Notes: generated from the letters alone by a model not told the origin. 32,680 nt of DNA from a virus (IMGVR_UViG_3300021511_000023:1-32680), one strand, 5' to 3'; counted from the first letter of the stretch, positions 8,255 through 16,955 are shown. A program made the numbers and translations.

Positions 8255-8408
8255 TGTTTACCTCCTGTTTGCGCTTGCGAATTGGCTCATACAAGCCAGT
8301 GGCCGCCAGGAACTCGGCTCCGCCGTGGGCCTGCACCTCCGCGGCCGTCAGGTCCCGCGCCGGGATGCCGGGCCGAAAGGCCCCCTGCCCGATGTATTTC
8401 ATCTTCAC
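8235..8408 (-). CDS. Small conserved phage structural-module protein
   Basis: A GTG at 8408 sits 7 bases after GGAGGAAGCCTC and gives 57 aa; an internal ATG at 8402 would give 55. It contains KYIGQGAFRPGIPARDLTAAEVQAHGGAEFLAATGLYEP, the signature of a short protein often found next to tail tube or connector genes (IPARDL followed by an acidic helix and GLY). Its end overlaps the tail tube start by 20 bases. Its role is unknown. Similar short proteins in other phages are annotated as head-tail joining or simply hypothetical. Confidence 0.6.
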   Translation of the reverse strand: MKMKYIGQGAFRPGIPARDLTAAEVQAHGGAEFLAATGLYEPIRKRKQEVNNGHQDS

Positions 8409-8437
8409 GAGGCTTCCTCCTTGTCCATGTGAACCTC

Positions 8438-8863
8438 CTAAGTCCATTTCTCAGTCACCACAGTCGTGAACTCCACGCCGTGGTACATCGTGCCGCGATA
8501 GAGCATGTTGGCCGAGTAGCCGCCATCGATGATGGCGTCCACCAGCTCCACAGTGCTCCCCAGCGTCCGGTCGGCCAGAAAAGCCGCCCCTACATTCTGT
8601 AAGAGGGGCAGGCACCTTTGACAGCCGTCGTTGATGCCCTCGCCCTGCACCACGGGCAGGACGTAGATCCGCGTGACGTATGTACGGTCCTGGCGTTTCA
8701 GGCCGGCCGCTTGCAAGGACCAGGCGGCCTTACCCGGCCAGGTCAGCGCGCAGGGCAGGGCGTCCGTACTCAGCGCATCCGGCAGCTCGTAGGGCGCCGA
8801 CTTGACGCCGTCGATGGCCCGTACCAGGTCTTGGATCTTTTTGCGCGTATCTACGACGCTCAT
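8438..8863 (-). CDS. Tail completion / tail terminator-like protein
   Basis: The protein has 141 aa. Its ATG overlaps the last base of the connector gene's stop codon. It starts with a helical segment (VVDTRKKIQDLVRAIDGVKSAPYELPDALSTDALPCALTWPG) and continues with strands (TYVTRIYVLPVVQGEGINDG, then GVEFTTVVTEKW). Its size, beta content and location between the gp6-like connector and the tail tube gene fit the tail terminator or completion proteins that close the tube before head joining. I do not recognise a named family, so the call rests on synteny. Confidence 0.55.
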   Translation of the reverse strand: MSVVDTRKKIQDLVRAIDGVKSAPYELPDALSTDALPCALTWPGKAAWSLQAAGLKRQDRTYVTRIYVLPVVQGEGINDGCQRCLPLLQNVGAAFLADRTLGSTVELVDAIIDGGYSANMLYRGTMYHGVEFTTVVTEKWT

Positions 8864-9708
8864 CAGTACACCAGTCGGATATACGGTTCCAGGGCCTCGC
8901 GCACGTGGGCTGGGATGCCTTTAGGGATCATGATGACCCCGCTCTCCGGAAACGCCGTCACGTCGAACACCTGGCTATCCTTGAGTTGGTAGGCGTAGGC
9001 CGCCCACTCCAGGCAGGCCTGCACGACGTCGGCCGGCGGCGTTGCGGACCAACCCCAGTCGCCCGCCACCTCCACCCAGCCGTCCGTGCCCCACTCCCAA
9101 GAATGGTCAGAGTCGACCTTGAGCCGGAGGCCGTGGTAGGGCGGTCCCTGGTTGCGCGGCACCAGCCAGTACTCGGTGTCAGCGATGACGGTTGCGTCAG
9201 CATCCCCGTTCTTGAGTGTGGTCACGCTGACCAGGTCCTCGTCGACGTAGAGGGTGTAGCCATCCTCGCCCAGGGCGTCGGAATCGAAGTAGCGCGAGGC
9301 TGAGACCGCCTCGAACACCCGGCCACCGCAGCGCGCCTCGATGCGCTTGGTGATGCGGTCCAGCAGGTCCGAGAGCAGATCGTCATCGCGCACTGCCCGG
9401 TAGAGGGTATGCGGCCCTGTCCCGGCGCTGGTGATGTCGATGGCCGTGCCCGCCGCGGCCAGGGCGCTGGTCGCGGCCAGCTTGATGAGCTGGTCGACGT
9501 CCAGGATAATGTAGTAGATCGTATCCGCGCTCAGGCCGCCGGGCAGGGTGTTGGTGCTTTCCACCTCCACCTCGGCCCCGGCGACTAGGTCGTGGGCCAA
9601 CTGAACGCCGGCCAGCGTGAGTTTATCCGTGGCAGCGTCGGCCGTGAAAGCGCAGCCGTTGATGATCTTTTGATATGCCTTGAACTGCGCCAGGGTCGCA
9701 TAGGCCAT
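8863..9708 (-). CDS. Head-tail connector (gp6-like) with an inserted beta domain
   Basis: The protein has 281 aa with an ATG after GGAGGAGAGGACG. It begins MAYATLAQFKAYQKI, the normal first helix of HK97 gp6-like connectors. The expected continuation (DDDLLSDLLDRITKRIEARCGGRVFEA) appears only after residue about 107. Between them lies a 70-80 residue Gly/Ala-rich beta domain (LVAGAEVEVESTNTLPGGLSADTIYYII, then AIDITSAGTGPHTLYRA) of a type found as repeats in virion surface proteins. The C-terminal part (PPADVVQACLEWAAYAYQLKD, then IPAHVREALEPYIRLVY) is a typical connector ending. The inserted domain probably projects from the neck. Confidence 0.7.
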   Translation of the reverse strand: MAYATLAQFKAYQKIINGCAFTADAATDKLTLAGVQLAHDLVAGAEVEVESTNTLPGGLSADTIYYIILDVDQLIKLAATSALAAAGTAIDITSAGTGPHTLYRAVRDDDLLSDLLDRITKRIEARCGGRVFEAVSASRYFDSDALGEDGYTLYVDEDLVSVTTLKNGDADATVIADTEYWLVPRNQGPPYHGLRLKVDSDHSWEWGTDGWVEVAGDWGWSATPPADVVQACLEWAAYAYQLKDSQVFDVTAFPESGVIMIPKGIPAHVREALEPYIRLVY

Positions 9709-9723
9709 CGTCCTCTCCTCCGA

Positions 9724-10518
9724 TTACGGTGTGCCTATCACCAACCAGTGTACCACCACGCCGGTCTCCGTGGCCGCCGTCACAAAGTCATCTTGCCACA
9801 CCTTGACCGTGACGACATCACCGGACACGGCAACGGTCGCATAGGCCGCGTCACCAGCCCCATTGGTTGGATCCTCGCCCAACGTACAGAGCGCCCAGGT
9901 CACGGTGGTTAAGCCATGGGCGGCCGTGGCGGTCCCGGTGATGCTTGACGTACCATAGACTATCTGGAGTCCGGAGCTCGAATGACCCAGTGGATGTAGG
10001 TCATTGGCGCCGTATTGCAGTGTTCCAGTGATGTCCACTGTACCGTCGAATTGGGCATTCCCGCTGGTATCGGCCACGTCAAAGCCGTCCATGACCAGGG
10101 CCCCATTGAGCGTGGTCGTTCCGGTCACACCGAGAGTGCCATCCACCTCAGTGTTTCCGCTGGTATCGGCCACGTCAAAGCCATCGAGAGTTAGACTACC
10201 GGACACCGCCAGCGTACCGTCGATGTCAAGGTTGCCGCCAAAGTTAGAGAAGGTCCCGCTCTGGATGTCGCAGGTTGACCCGCTCTGCAGCTCGATCTCG
10301 CCGCCGCTCTCCACCACCAGTTTCTTGCCGCCGTGCTCGACGTAGATGGGCGTAAGGTACGCGCTCTGCACGCCGATTTCCCCGGCTGGCTCTCGCACCG
10401 GGATCGATGGTGCCGGGGGCACAGGGTAGCTCACGCCCAGGCCAATGGCGATGCTGGCCAGCACCACTGCGATGATGCCCCAGGCCAGCCACTGCCTTTG
10501 GGTATTGCTCAGGTTCAT
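9724..10518 (-). CDS. Membrane-anchored beta-repeat (fibre-like) protein
   Basis: The protein has 264 aa with an ATG after AAGGGAGGATACC. Residues 1-10 are polar and basic, residues 11-31 are a clear membrane segment (LAWGIIAVVLASIAIGLGVSY), then a Pro-rich stalk leads into Gly/Ser/Thr-rich repeats with alternating D and V. The motif LDGFDVADTSGNTEVDGTL occurs twice at a 32-residue spacing, and at DNA level a 26-bp stretch is identical at 10061-10086 and 10157-10182. The C-terminus resembles fibre trimerisation or head-spike domains. Lying within the head module it could be a head fibre, but the N-terminal anchor suggests export to the host surface. The function is unknown. Confidence 0.5.
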   Translation of the reverse strand: MNLSNTQRQWLAWGIIAVVLASIAIGLGVSYPVPPAPSIPVREPAGEIGVQSAYLTPIYVEHGGKKLVVESGGEIELQSGSTCDIQSGTFSNFGGNLDIDGTLAVSGSLTLDGFDVADTSGNTEVDGTLGVTGTTTLNGALVMDGFDVADTSGNAQFDGTVDITGTLQYGANDLHPLGHSSSGLQIVYGTSSITGTATAAHGLTTVTWALCTLGEDPTNGAGDAAYATVAVSGDVVTVKVWQDDFVTAATETGVVVHWLVIGTP

Positions 10519-10584
10519 GGTATCCTCCCTTATCCGGGGCGGAGCCAGGCCCCGCCCCGGGGTTGAACTTGTAGAGGCGGCTGA

Positions 10585-11022
10585 CTACGCTGTGCCCTCG
10601 GCCGGGCTCACGTGCAGCTCACAGGTCACCGCGTCGGCAACGTTGTTGGACTGCGGTTTCTTGCGTGGGCTGTACTGGATGTACACTGCCATTTCCTCGG
10701 TGTTGTTGGCAGCGTCCTTGTCGACCACCAGCCGCACGTATCGCTCCGCCGGCCGGTAGAGATCGATGATAAAGATCTGATTGTCGTCGTCGGCGGCCAC
10801 GGTGATGCCGGTTCCCGCCAGGTCAGCCGCATCGCTCAGGTTGCTGGCCGCGCCTTGCTGGGCCTTGATGCTAGTCACTGCGCCGGCGGCGATGTCGCCG
10901 AAATGGACCACCATCAGCACGCCTTCGAAGCCCCGCATGTCCAGCGTGGCCCCGTTGCGGTCCGCGCTGCCCTCGGCATGGTCAAGCGCTGTGGTGAAAA
11001 GCACTTCCTTGCTCAGGTTCAT
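10585..11022 (-). CDS. Probable head decoration / structural protein
   Basis: The protein has 145 aa from an ATG with GGAGGTTTGACC upstream. The sequence is a compact beta-rich fold (VLFTTALDHAEGSADRNGATLDMRGFEGVLMVVHFGDIAAGAVTSI, then AERYVRLVVDKDAANNTEEMAVYIQY). Small proteins of this type directly after the capsid gene are commonly head decoration or virion-associated proteins. The call is based on location and fold style. It begins with the same MNLS residues as the next gene, which may only be a shared translation start context. Confidence 0.55.
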   Translation of the reverse strand: MNLSKEVLFTTALDHAEGSADRNGATLDMRGFEGVLMVVHFGDIAAGAVTSIKAQQGAASNLSDAADLAGTGITVAADDDNQIFIIDLYRPAERYVRLVVDKDAANNTEEMAVYIQYSPRKKPQSNNVADAVTCELHVSPAEGTA

Positions 11023-11040
11023 GGTCAAACCTCCTTAATT

Positions 11041-11070
11041 CTTAGCCTTACTCCTTAGCCTTAGCCTTAG
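11041..11070. repeat. Short tandem CCTTAG repeats in the capsid-decoration gap
   Basis: The gap between the capsid gene and the decoration-like gene holds three perfect CCTTAG hexamers at 11053-11070, preceded by two degenerate copies. It is non-coding and short. It may be slippage-derived or a structured spacer; no terminator-like stem is evident. Confidence 0.6.
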
Positions 11071-11071
11071 C

Positions 11072-13063
11072 CTAAGCTGCAGCCATCTTTAGGCGCACGA
11101 ACGCCTCCTCGAGCACCGGCATCCCATCGCTCTCCATGCGGCCGATGTACGCATTCTGGTTGGTGGCTGCGTACAGCTCCACCAGCACCTGCACTTCCAT
11201 GGTGTTCATCGCATCGGCGATCCAGTAAAAGCTCAGGTCGCCCAAGACAGCGATGTACTGGTTGGCGGTAAAGGTGTTGGGCGCGTACTCGCTCAGCAGG
11301 TAGGGAAAGCCCAGGATGGTGGCCGGTGACTCGCCAAAGCGGGGCACCCAGATATAGTCGGTCGTGGTCTTGAGCTTGCGGATGGTCTTAGCCAGGTCGC
11401 GGTGCATGATCCACGCACTGTTGGTCCAGTACTGCTGCTTGAGCGTGTACTGGCTATCGATCAGGTCATCGCCGTTGACGACGTCGGCCACCACCGCGGA
11501 CATGGTCACGTCCCGGCCGGTGCTGATGCCCTGGGCAGAGGCGGTGAACAGCCCCAGGGGCTGGCCGGCGCCGGTGCCGTTGAGGAAGCCGTTCTCCATG
11601 GCCACCGCGAACTTGTATGCCAGCCGGTCGCGGATCAGCGCATCGATGCCCAGGCGCGAGCGCCGCAGCAAGGTTTTGCTGACCTTGATGTACTTGGCCA
11701 ACGGGTGCGGGTGCAGCGCCCGCTTGCCGAACTCCACCCCGGTGTCCTCGCTGCCGATGGACAGCTCGCTGGTCCAGGTCGGGTCGCTGACGTTGGTATC
11801 CAGGGTCGGCACGCCCAGGCTGTCAGCGCCCTCCACCGGGTGCACGGTCGCCCGCTGGCGCACGTGCACATAGTTATCGACGGCCTTGATGAGCAAGGCC
11901 ATCCACTTCTCGGGCGCCGTCAGGTAGCCGCCGCCCACGTCCTGGTCCACCTGCAGGGTGGCCCGAAGCTCCGGCGTGAGCCCCCCAGGGCCTTTGCTCA
12001 GGTACTGGTTCCACGCTCGCAGGGCCGCTACCGCAGCCTCGTCGCCGGCTTCCACCCCCGGCACACGGCCGGTCTGGAATCCGCCGGTCTGGAGCGCCGG
12101 CAGGGCCTGCATCCGGGCCCAGATCCGATCGGTGACTTGCTCCACGATGCCGCGCAGCGCGGGCTCGTCGAGCCGGGGCGCCAACGCATCCATGATCTGG
12201 CCCTGGCTCATGCTGGTCACTTGCTGCGGGGTCACGACGCCGCCCCGCTGGCTGATGCCCATCTCTTGGGCCACCTGGGCGGCGATAGCCCGGATGGCCA
12301 CCTCGTCAAAGTTCTGCGCGCCCTGGACGACCGGGTCCTGCAGGTCCTGGAGCGGAGCTGCGCGGCCCTGGTCGGCCGGGGTCATTGCTGTTTGCTGATC
12401 CATGATGTTTACCTCCTGTTGTGTGTGTGTTCTGATAGGTGCTAATTCCGCCGGCACCGGGGGCGTCGGTTCAACCGCCGTGGCCGCGTCCGCCGCTGGC
12501 TCCTCGCTTGAGCCAGCCTGTGGCCGGAACGCCTGGACCATGGCCGCGACCGTCGCCGCATCAACCTCCAGACCCTCCTCGAGGAGGGACCGCAGGGCGA
12601 TAACCTTACTCCGTGGCTGCTGGGGCGAAGGCGTAATCGAGCCCTCAGCAATGGGAAACTGCACGAACTCGCCGCCCTCGGCAGACCGAATCAAATGGGG
12701 CGCTGCCCCAGCCGACCATCCCAGCCTGCCAGCCACGATGAGCGCGTGCACCTCCCGCTCATACTCGTCGGCCAGGTCCAGCACCGTCTCGGCCCACAGC
12801 CCCAACTCCTGGCGCTCCGTGCGCAGGCTCTTGAACTGGCGCTCGGCCAGGTCCTGGAGCGCCGGATGCACGGCAATCCCGTGGTGAAACAGGCAGTAAG
12901 CGCCGTCCCCATCGTGGGGCCCGAAATCGCAGGCAGGGGAGAAATAGTAGCCGTCGAGTTCGCGCTCCTCCGGGCTGCCATACAGCACCAGGTAGCCGCC
13001 CACGCGCCCCTCATCATCCAGGGCCCGCAGCGCGCCGCCGGGGGCCACCATCAAATCGTCCAT
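11072..13063 (-). CDS. Prohead protease - major capsid protein fusion (HK97 fold)
   Basis: The ORF has 663 aa, with an ATG after GGAGGTAAAGC. Residues 20-155 resemble an S78-type prohead protease: GGYLVLYGS, a candidate catalytic His in CLFHHG (about 60-61) and a candidate Ser in GRLGWSAGAAPHL (117). Residues 155-330 are helical and low-complexity, as in a scaffold or delta domain. Residues 340-663 are an HK97-like capsid protein with GGYLTAPEKWMALLIKAV, PTLDTNVSDPTW, ALHPHPLAKYIKVSKTLLRRS and FLNGTGAGQPLGLF. Natural protease-capsid fusions exist in some phages. An excellent ribosome site precedes an internal in-frame ATG at residue 221, so a shorter scaffold-capsid product is likely also made. 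The icosahedral shell is built from the C-terminal domain. Confidence 0.88.
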   Translation of the reverse strand: MDDLMVAPGGALRALDDEGRVGGYLVLYGSPEERELDGYYFSPACDFGPHDGDGAYCLFHHGIAVHPALQDLAERQFKSLRTERQELGLWAETVLDLADEYEREVHALIVAGRLGWSAGAAPHLIRSAEGGEFVQFPIAEGSITPSPQQPRSKVIALRSLLEEGLEVDAATVAAMVQAFRPQAGSSEEPAADAATAVEPTPPVPAELAPIRTHTQQEVNIMDQQTAMTPADQGRAAPLQDLQDPVVQGAQNFDEVAIRAIAAQVAQEMGISQRGGVVTPQQVTSMSQGQIMDALAPRLDEPALRGIVEQVTDRIWARMQALPALQTGGFQTGRVPGVEAGDEAAVAALRAWNQYLSKGPGGLTPELRATLQVDQDVGGGYLTAPEKWMALLIKAVDNYVHVRQRATVHPVEGADSLGVPTLDTNVSDPTWTSELSIGSEDTGVEFGKRALHPHPLAKYIKVSKTLLRRSRLGIDALIRDRLAYKFAVAMENGFLNGTGAGQPLGLFTASAQGISTGRDVTMSAVVADVVNGDDLIDSQYTLKQQYWTNSAWIMHRDLAKTIRKLKTTTDYIWVPRFGESPATILGFPYLLSEYAPNTFTANQYIAVLGDLSFYWIADAMNTMEVQVLVELYAATNQNAYIGRMESDGMPVLEEAFVRLKMAAA
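12401..12420 (-). promoter_or_regulatory. Internal ribosome binding site and start codon inside the protease-capsid gene
   Basis: On the minus strand a perfect AGGAGGT (12417-12411) lies 7 bases before an in-frame ATG at 12403-12401, codon 221 of the fusion. The encoded start, MDQQTAMTPADQ, lies at the boundary between the protease domain and the scaffold region. This arrangement parallels nested genes such as lambda C/Nu3, where an internal start yields a scaffold or capsid product without the protease. Confidence 0.7.
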
Positions 13064-13075
13064 GCTTTACCTCCG

Positions 13076-13531
13076 TCAAAATCCCATCTCGTGCATGATG
13101 GCGTCGAGCAGCATCTCCTCCACCACGCCGCTATCCAACACCTCGTTGACTGCCTGCTCGTCTGTTTTCCAGCCGGTGCGCTGGTGCACCGCCGCCTGGT
13201 GCTCCTCGCTTTGCACCCAGGGGGCATACGAGACGCGCGTCCCCAGCGCAGCGTCTAGCCCCTGCCGCTCTGTGGCCCAAGTCTGTCCGAGCTGCTCCGA
13301 GGTCTTGCGCCCGCCCATGCTGCCGTCCTGGCGCCGCCAGCGGGGACCGTAGCCCCGTTCGTACCAGCGGCGCGGGTTGGCCGGCGCAGGCTGGGCCGGG
13401 TAGGGCGTGAGCACGCCGCGCACCTGCTCGGATACGGCAAAGGTCGTCGCCGCCAGCACCGGGCGCGGGTTCACGTTGAGCATCCGCAGGACCTCATCGA
13501 GGCCCTTGATGTGTACGCCGGCTGTGCTCAT
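13076..13531 (-). CDS. HK97 gp10-like head-tail completion protein
   Basis: The ATG at 13531 overlaps the portal stop by one base and gives 151 aa. The sequence has IKGLDEVLRMLNVNPRPVLAATTFAVSEQVRGVLTPYP at the start, then YAPWVQSEEHQAAVHQRTGWKTDE and EVLDSGVVEEMLLDAIMHEMGF. The YAPWV and RTGW elements are usual in gp10-like (HK97_gp10) neck proteins. In many phages this gene lies after the connector genes; here it lies between portal and protease-capsid, a moderate rearrangement. It probably helps complete head or tail joining. Confidence 0.65.
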   Translation of the reverse strand: MSTAGVHIKGLDEVLRMLNVNPRPVLAATTFAVSEQVRGVLTPYPAQPAPANPRRWYERGYGPRWRRQDGSMGGRKTSEQLGQTWATERQGLDAALGTRVSYAPWVQSEEHQAAVHQRTGWKTDEQAVNEVLDSGVVEEMLLDAIMHEMGF

Positions 13532-15525
13532 TAGCTTTCTCTCTTGCGCTTGGTGTAGCGCAGCACCGTCCAGCAACGACACCGGGTATGCGCCGGGGGT
13601 CCATCAGGGAATTGGGCTCGCCACTTGCTCTCCGGCTGATTGTGGAGTGGCCAGCAAATAGGGCATCGCCGCACAATCTCATCATTGCGCGTTTGCCAGT
13701 AGCGCACCATCTCGATGCCCGATTCGGAGAGCATGACCTGGTACTGGCTCGTGGCCGCAGAGTAAGCCCGCGTCACCTCGGTGACGGCGATCATCTCCGC
13801 GCGCACTGGCCCAAATGTGGGACTCAGCAGCTCCTCCAGGGCCTCGCGCGTCATCCCCGGCGTGGCCACGAACTGCTCCACCGCCTGGCTCACTGCCTGG
13901 CGGGTGGTATCGGTCAACCCGGTGACCAGATTGAATCCATAGCGCCGCGCCCACTCCACCGCCGCCTGATTGATGATCGCCGGGTCGAACTGCACCCCCA
14001 CCTCGGCCGCCAGGCGCAACGCCTCCTCGGCGGCGATGGCGGCCAGGGCCGGGCCCGCTGCCGCAAATAGGTCGTCGCGCAGCTCGTCATAGGCCGGGTT
14101 CTGCCGGTCCAGGATGGCATCGAGAAAGGGAGCAAAGTGTTCCTTGAGCACCTTCTCGATTTTGCGCCGCAGCCGGGCCTCGACCTCGTCGCGGCTGGCG
14201 TCCTGGGCCCGCAGGAATAGGAAAGCGTCCTGGCCCACCAGATCCAGCGCCGTGCGCAAGGCCGAGGCCACGTGCGGCGGAATGGCCGCGCTCTCAAAGG
14301 CGACGCCAGCCCCCCGCTTGCCGGCCTTGCTCCGCCAGCGCCGCAGGTCGGACAGGGCCGCAGGAGTCAGGGCCCGCGCGGGCTCCGGCTCCTCGGGCTC
14401 CGGCTCGCTCCCCGGCCAGGGTCCATAGCCCAGCAGTTCGCGTCCTTCCTCGCGGCTCAGGAGGGGCTCTCCCGGCTCCACCAACCCCTGCACCGCCTGG
14501 GCCTGGGAGAGCTGCGCCGTCTGCATCACCTCCAGCCGCTCCGGGTGGAACTCCAGGGTCAGATCCAGGCGCGCCAGAAACTCGTTGAGCGGCCCGGCGA
14601 TGCGGGCACACTCTGGGATGACTGTCTGCGTGATAAAGGCCAGCCGGTCCTCGTGCCGGCCGGTAGCATAGGCCGAGCTCTGAAACAGCAATGCCATGGG
14701 CACGCCCAGGGCCACCGCCACGTCCTCGCGTTTGCGCTCGGTCAAGTCCCCGGCATCCGCTTCCTTGAGGTCCGAGCCGATGACTACCGGCTCCACGTCG
14801 GCCCGGATGCCTATGGCTCGATAGGCGCGCCCAATACCGCTGATCAGCCGCTTCCACCAGGCCTCAAGTTTCTTGACCTCTGTCGGGGGGGGGCCTTTCG
14901 GCACCTTCAGCAATGTGACCTTGATCGCCCCGCGCTTGAAAAACTCGGCCACCATGCGGTCCGCGTTGCGCAGCACCCCAGCCGCTGCCAGCGCCGACCT
15001 CGCTGGCGAGGTCCCCGGCCCCACCTCACTCACCAGGGAGGGAATCCACCACCAGACCACCTGATCGAGGGTCAGGGAGATAGTCTTGCCCCCCACGTGG
15101 CGCTCAAACCCCGTTAGCCCCCGCCGGTTGTGCTTCTGGGGCACCATGGTCGTCGGCACCACCCAGCGGGGTGTGGGATTGAGCCCTAATTGATTGGTCT
15201 CCACCAGCCAGTAGGCGGCTCCATAGAGGCACAAGCTGGCCTCGACCAGCCAGAGGAGGTCATAGAGCCGGGCCTCGAACTGCTCCACCCAGGGCCCATT
15301 GGTCACTTCCTGGCCCTGGCCCTGCCGCGTCAACGTATAGGGCATGGCGGCCACGTTGTCGGCGCGCAGGTTGACGCCGCGATAGAGCCAGGGAACTGCG
15401 TCATAGGCGTCGGTCTCGGTAACGTTGGCGTCGCCGATTTCCTGGCCCAGGAGCACCCGCTGCAACTGGCCCACGCTGAGGGCGCGCAGAGCACGTCCAT
15501 CGTAGACCATGATCTGATCCATCAT
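13531..15525 (-). CDS. Portal protein fused to a C-terminal Mu gpF-like domain
   Basis: The protein has 664 aa. Its ATG at 15525 overlaps the terminase stop (ATGA). Residues 1-390 are an HK97-type portal: AVPWLYRGVNLRADNVAAMPYTL, NPTPRWVVPTTMVP, FKRGAIKVTLLKVP and DLTERKREDVAVALGVPMALL. After an acidic Pro/Glu linker (EPEPEEPEPARAL) residues 410-664 form a helical region ending in a Mu gpF-like head morphogenesis domain with TRNDEIVRRCPICWPLHNQ and GPPAHTRCRCW, including the conserved Cys/His residues. Portal and gpF-like proteins are usually separate adjacent genes, and the single ORF is continuous here. The portal ring forms the DNA entry vertex, and the gpF-like part is probably internal to the head. 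Confidence 0.88.
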   Translation of the reverse strand: MMDQIMVYDGRALRALSVGQLQRVLLGQEIGDANVTETDAYDAVPWLYRGVNLRADNVAAMPYTLTRQGQGQEVTNGPWVEQFEARLYDLLWLVEASLCLYGAAYWLVETNQLGLNPTPRWVVPTTMVPQKHNRRGLTGFERHVGGKTISLTLDQVVWWWIPSLVSEVGPGTSPARSALAAAGVLRNADRMVAEFFKRGAIKVTLLKVPKGPPPTEVKKLEAWWKRLISGIGRAYRAIGIRADVEPVVIGSDLKEADAGDLTERKREDVAVALGVPMALLFQSSAYATGRHEDRLAFITQTVIPECARIAGPLNEFLARLDLTLEFHPERLEVMQTAQLSQAQAVQGLVEPGEPLLSREEGRELLGYGPWPGSEPEPEEPEPARALTPAALSDLRRWRSKAGKRGAGVAFESAAIPPHVASALRTALDLVGQDAFLFLRAQDASRDEVEARLRRKIEKVLKEHFAPFLDAILDRQNPAYDELRDDLFAAAGPALAAIAAEEALRLAAEVGVQFDPAIINQAAVEWARRYGFNLVTGLTDTTRQAVSQAVEQFVATPGMTREALEELLSPTFGPVRAEMIAVTEVTRAYSAATSQYQVMLSESGIEMVRYWQTRNDEIVRRCPICWPLHNQPESKWRAQFPDGPPAHTRCRCWTVLRYTKRKRES

Positions 15526-16955
15526 TCCTCCCACAGCACGAGGGAGCCGGTTGGTTGATTGGCGGCCCAGATCCCCAGCGCCCACGCCCAGAACTTGTCG
15601 GCGTGGTGGCGCTCGTTGCGCTCCGTGTCAAACACGTTGTGCTTGGCTGCCGTCACCTTGCGCTTGATACTGTGAATCTGGTACGCCAGGTCCCGGTCCA
15701 CCGGCAAGGGCGTGTTCCCCCGCTGCGCCTGAATCCGCGCTTCCACCGCCCACAGCTCTTTGCTGGCGTTGGTAAAGTCCACCCCCTGAGCGTAGCCGGT
15801 CGTCTCCAGGTTCTCCGCGAGCTGCGCCCCAATGCCATTCTGGTCAATGAGCACCCGGGTGAATGGCAGGCCGGTGATGATCTCCCGGATGCATTGCTCC
15901 TGGTCATCGTAGCGCACCCGGTCCAGCGAGACCGAGAATCGCAACGGCAACTGGCCGGTGGTGGACCGGCCCAGGGCCATGAACTCGGTCAAATCGCGCC
16001 GCCGGCCCACGTCCAGGCCGCCGGCCAGCACCTTCTCGATCCGGCCCTCCACAATGGCCGCCTGCACCTCCGGCAGCATCTGCCGGGCCTCGTCCACGCT
16101 GCGCGCGTGCCACCACAGCAGGTCCGCGTCCTGGTTGCGTTTGATGATCTCCCAGGTGATCCAGGCCGAGACCTCGTCTACCCAGGAGCACTCGTACTCT
16201 TGCTGGAAATCTTCGAGAAACATGTTCTCGAAGATTTCCACCAGCGCCGGGGTGCCAAAGGCGCGCACCCGTTCCTCGGAGACCATCTGCGGCGCCAACT
16301 CGCGCGCCGCTTTCACGTCCCGGCACAGCGCTCGCACCTGCCACCAGGGGATCAACCGTCGCTGACCGGCATAGCCCGGATACGCTCGCAGCGCCTCGGT
16401 GGCGATCTCCCAGAACAGCCCTGTGGCTCCCAGGGGCGAGGAACCGATGCGGATGTAGCCAGCGCCTTTGACCGTCGCCGGCAGCGCCGCCCGGTAGATT
16501 TCCCGGTCCAACCCCGCCTTATAGTGGGCCATTTCGTCCAGGTAGATCCGGGCCTTGGGTTTGCCCCGAGGGGGCCGGCAGGGATGAGAGATCAGCCGCG
16601 AACCGTTGGCGAACTCCAGGCTGGTGATGCTGTCTTGGATGAGCCGGGGCCGCACTGGCTCGTCGAGGGCCCCGATGATGGCCTTGGCGTAGCGAATCTT
16701 TTCCTTCGCCTCATCCCAATTGATAGAGACGAAAACGTGCGGCGTGCCGGGGTGCAGGCAACCATCCACCACCGCGTCCAGGGCGCTGGTGAAACTCCAG
16801 GCGATCTGCCGGGCCTTGACGTCGACGCCAAAGCGCCCCCGGTTGTTAAGGAACTGGAGCTGAAACGGCTCCCAGGTGGCGGCCTCGACCCCGGCCGCCT
16901 GGGGCAAATCGAGAAACTCGACCGCGAATTGCGCCTTGAGCGTTTGGAGTTTCAT
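15522..16955 (-). CDS. terL: Terminase large subunit
   Basis: The protein has 477 aa and its start overlaps the small-subunit stop. The ATPase part has a non-classical Walker A (VDVKARQIAWS, residues 44-54), as in the Mu gp28-like class, and Walker B KARIYLDEMAHY at 134-145, with a coupling-type GSSPLGATGLF segment after it. The nuclease part carries the expected acidic sites in GGLDVGRRRDLTEFMALG (about 315), RVLIDQNGIGAQLAENLE (about 370) and HHADKFWAWALGIWA (about 455). The protein cuts and pumps DNA into proheads through the portal encoded next. The lineage is suggested by the KARQ Walker A form. Confidence 0.92.
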   Translation of the reverse strand: MKLQTLKAQFAVEFLDLPQAAGVEAATWEPFQLQFLNNRGRFGVDVKARQIAWSFTSALDAVVDGCLHPGTPHVFVSINWDEAKEKIRYAKAIIGALDEPVRPRLIQDSITSLEFANGSRLISHPCRPPRGKPKARIYLDEMAHYKAGLDREIYRAALPATVKGAGYIRIGSSPLGATGLFWEIATEALRAYPGYAGQRRLIPWWQVRALCRDVKAARELAPQMVSEERVRAFGTPALVEIFENMFLEDFQQEYECSWVDEVSAWITWEIIKRNQDADLLWWHARSVDEARQMLPEVQAAIVEGRIEKVLAGGLDVGRRRDLTEFMALGRSTTGQLPLRFSVSLDRVRYDDQEQCIREIITGLPFTRVLIDQNGIGAQLAENLETTGYAQGVDFTNASKELWAVEARIQAQRGNTPLPVDRDLAYQIHSIKRKVTAAKHNVFDTERNERHHADKFWAWALGIWAANQPTGSLVLWEE

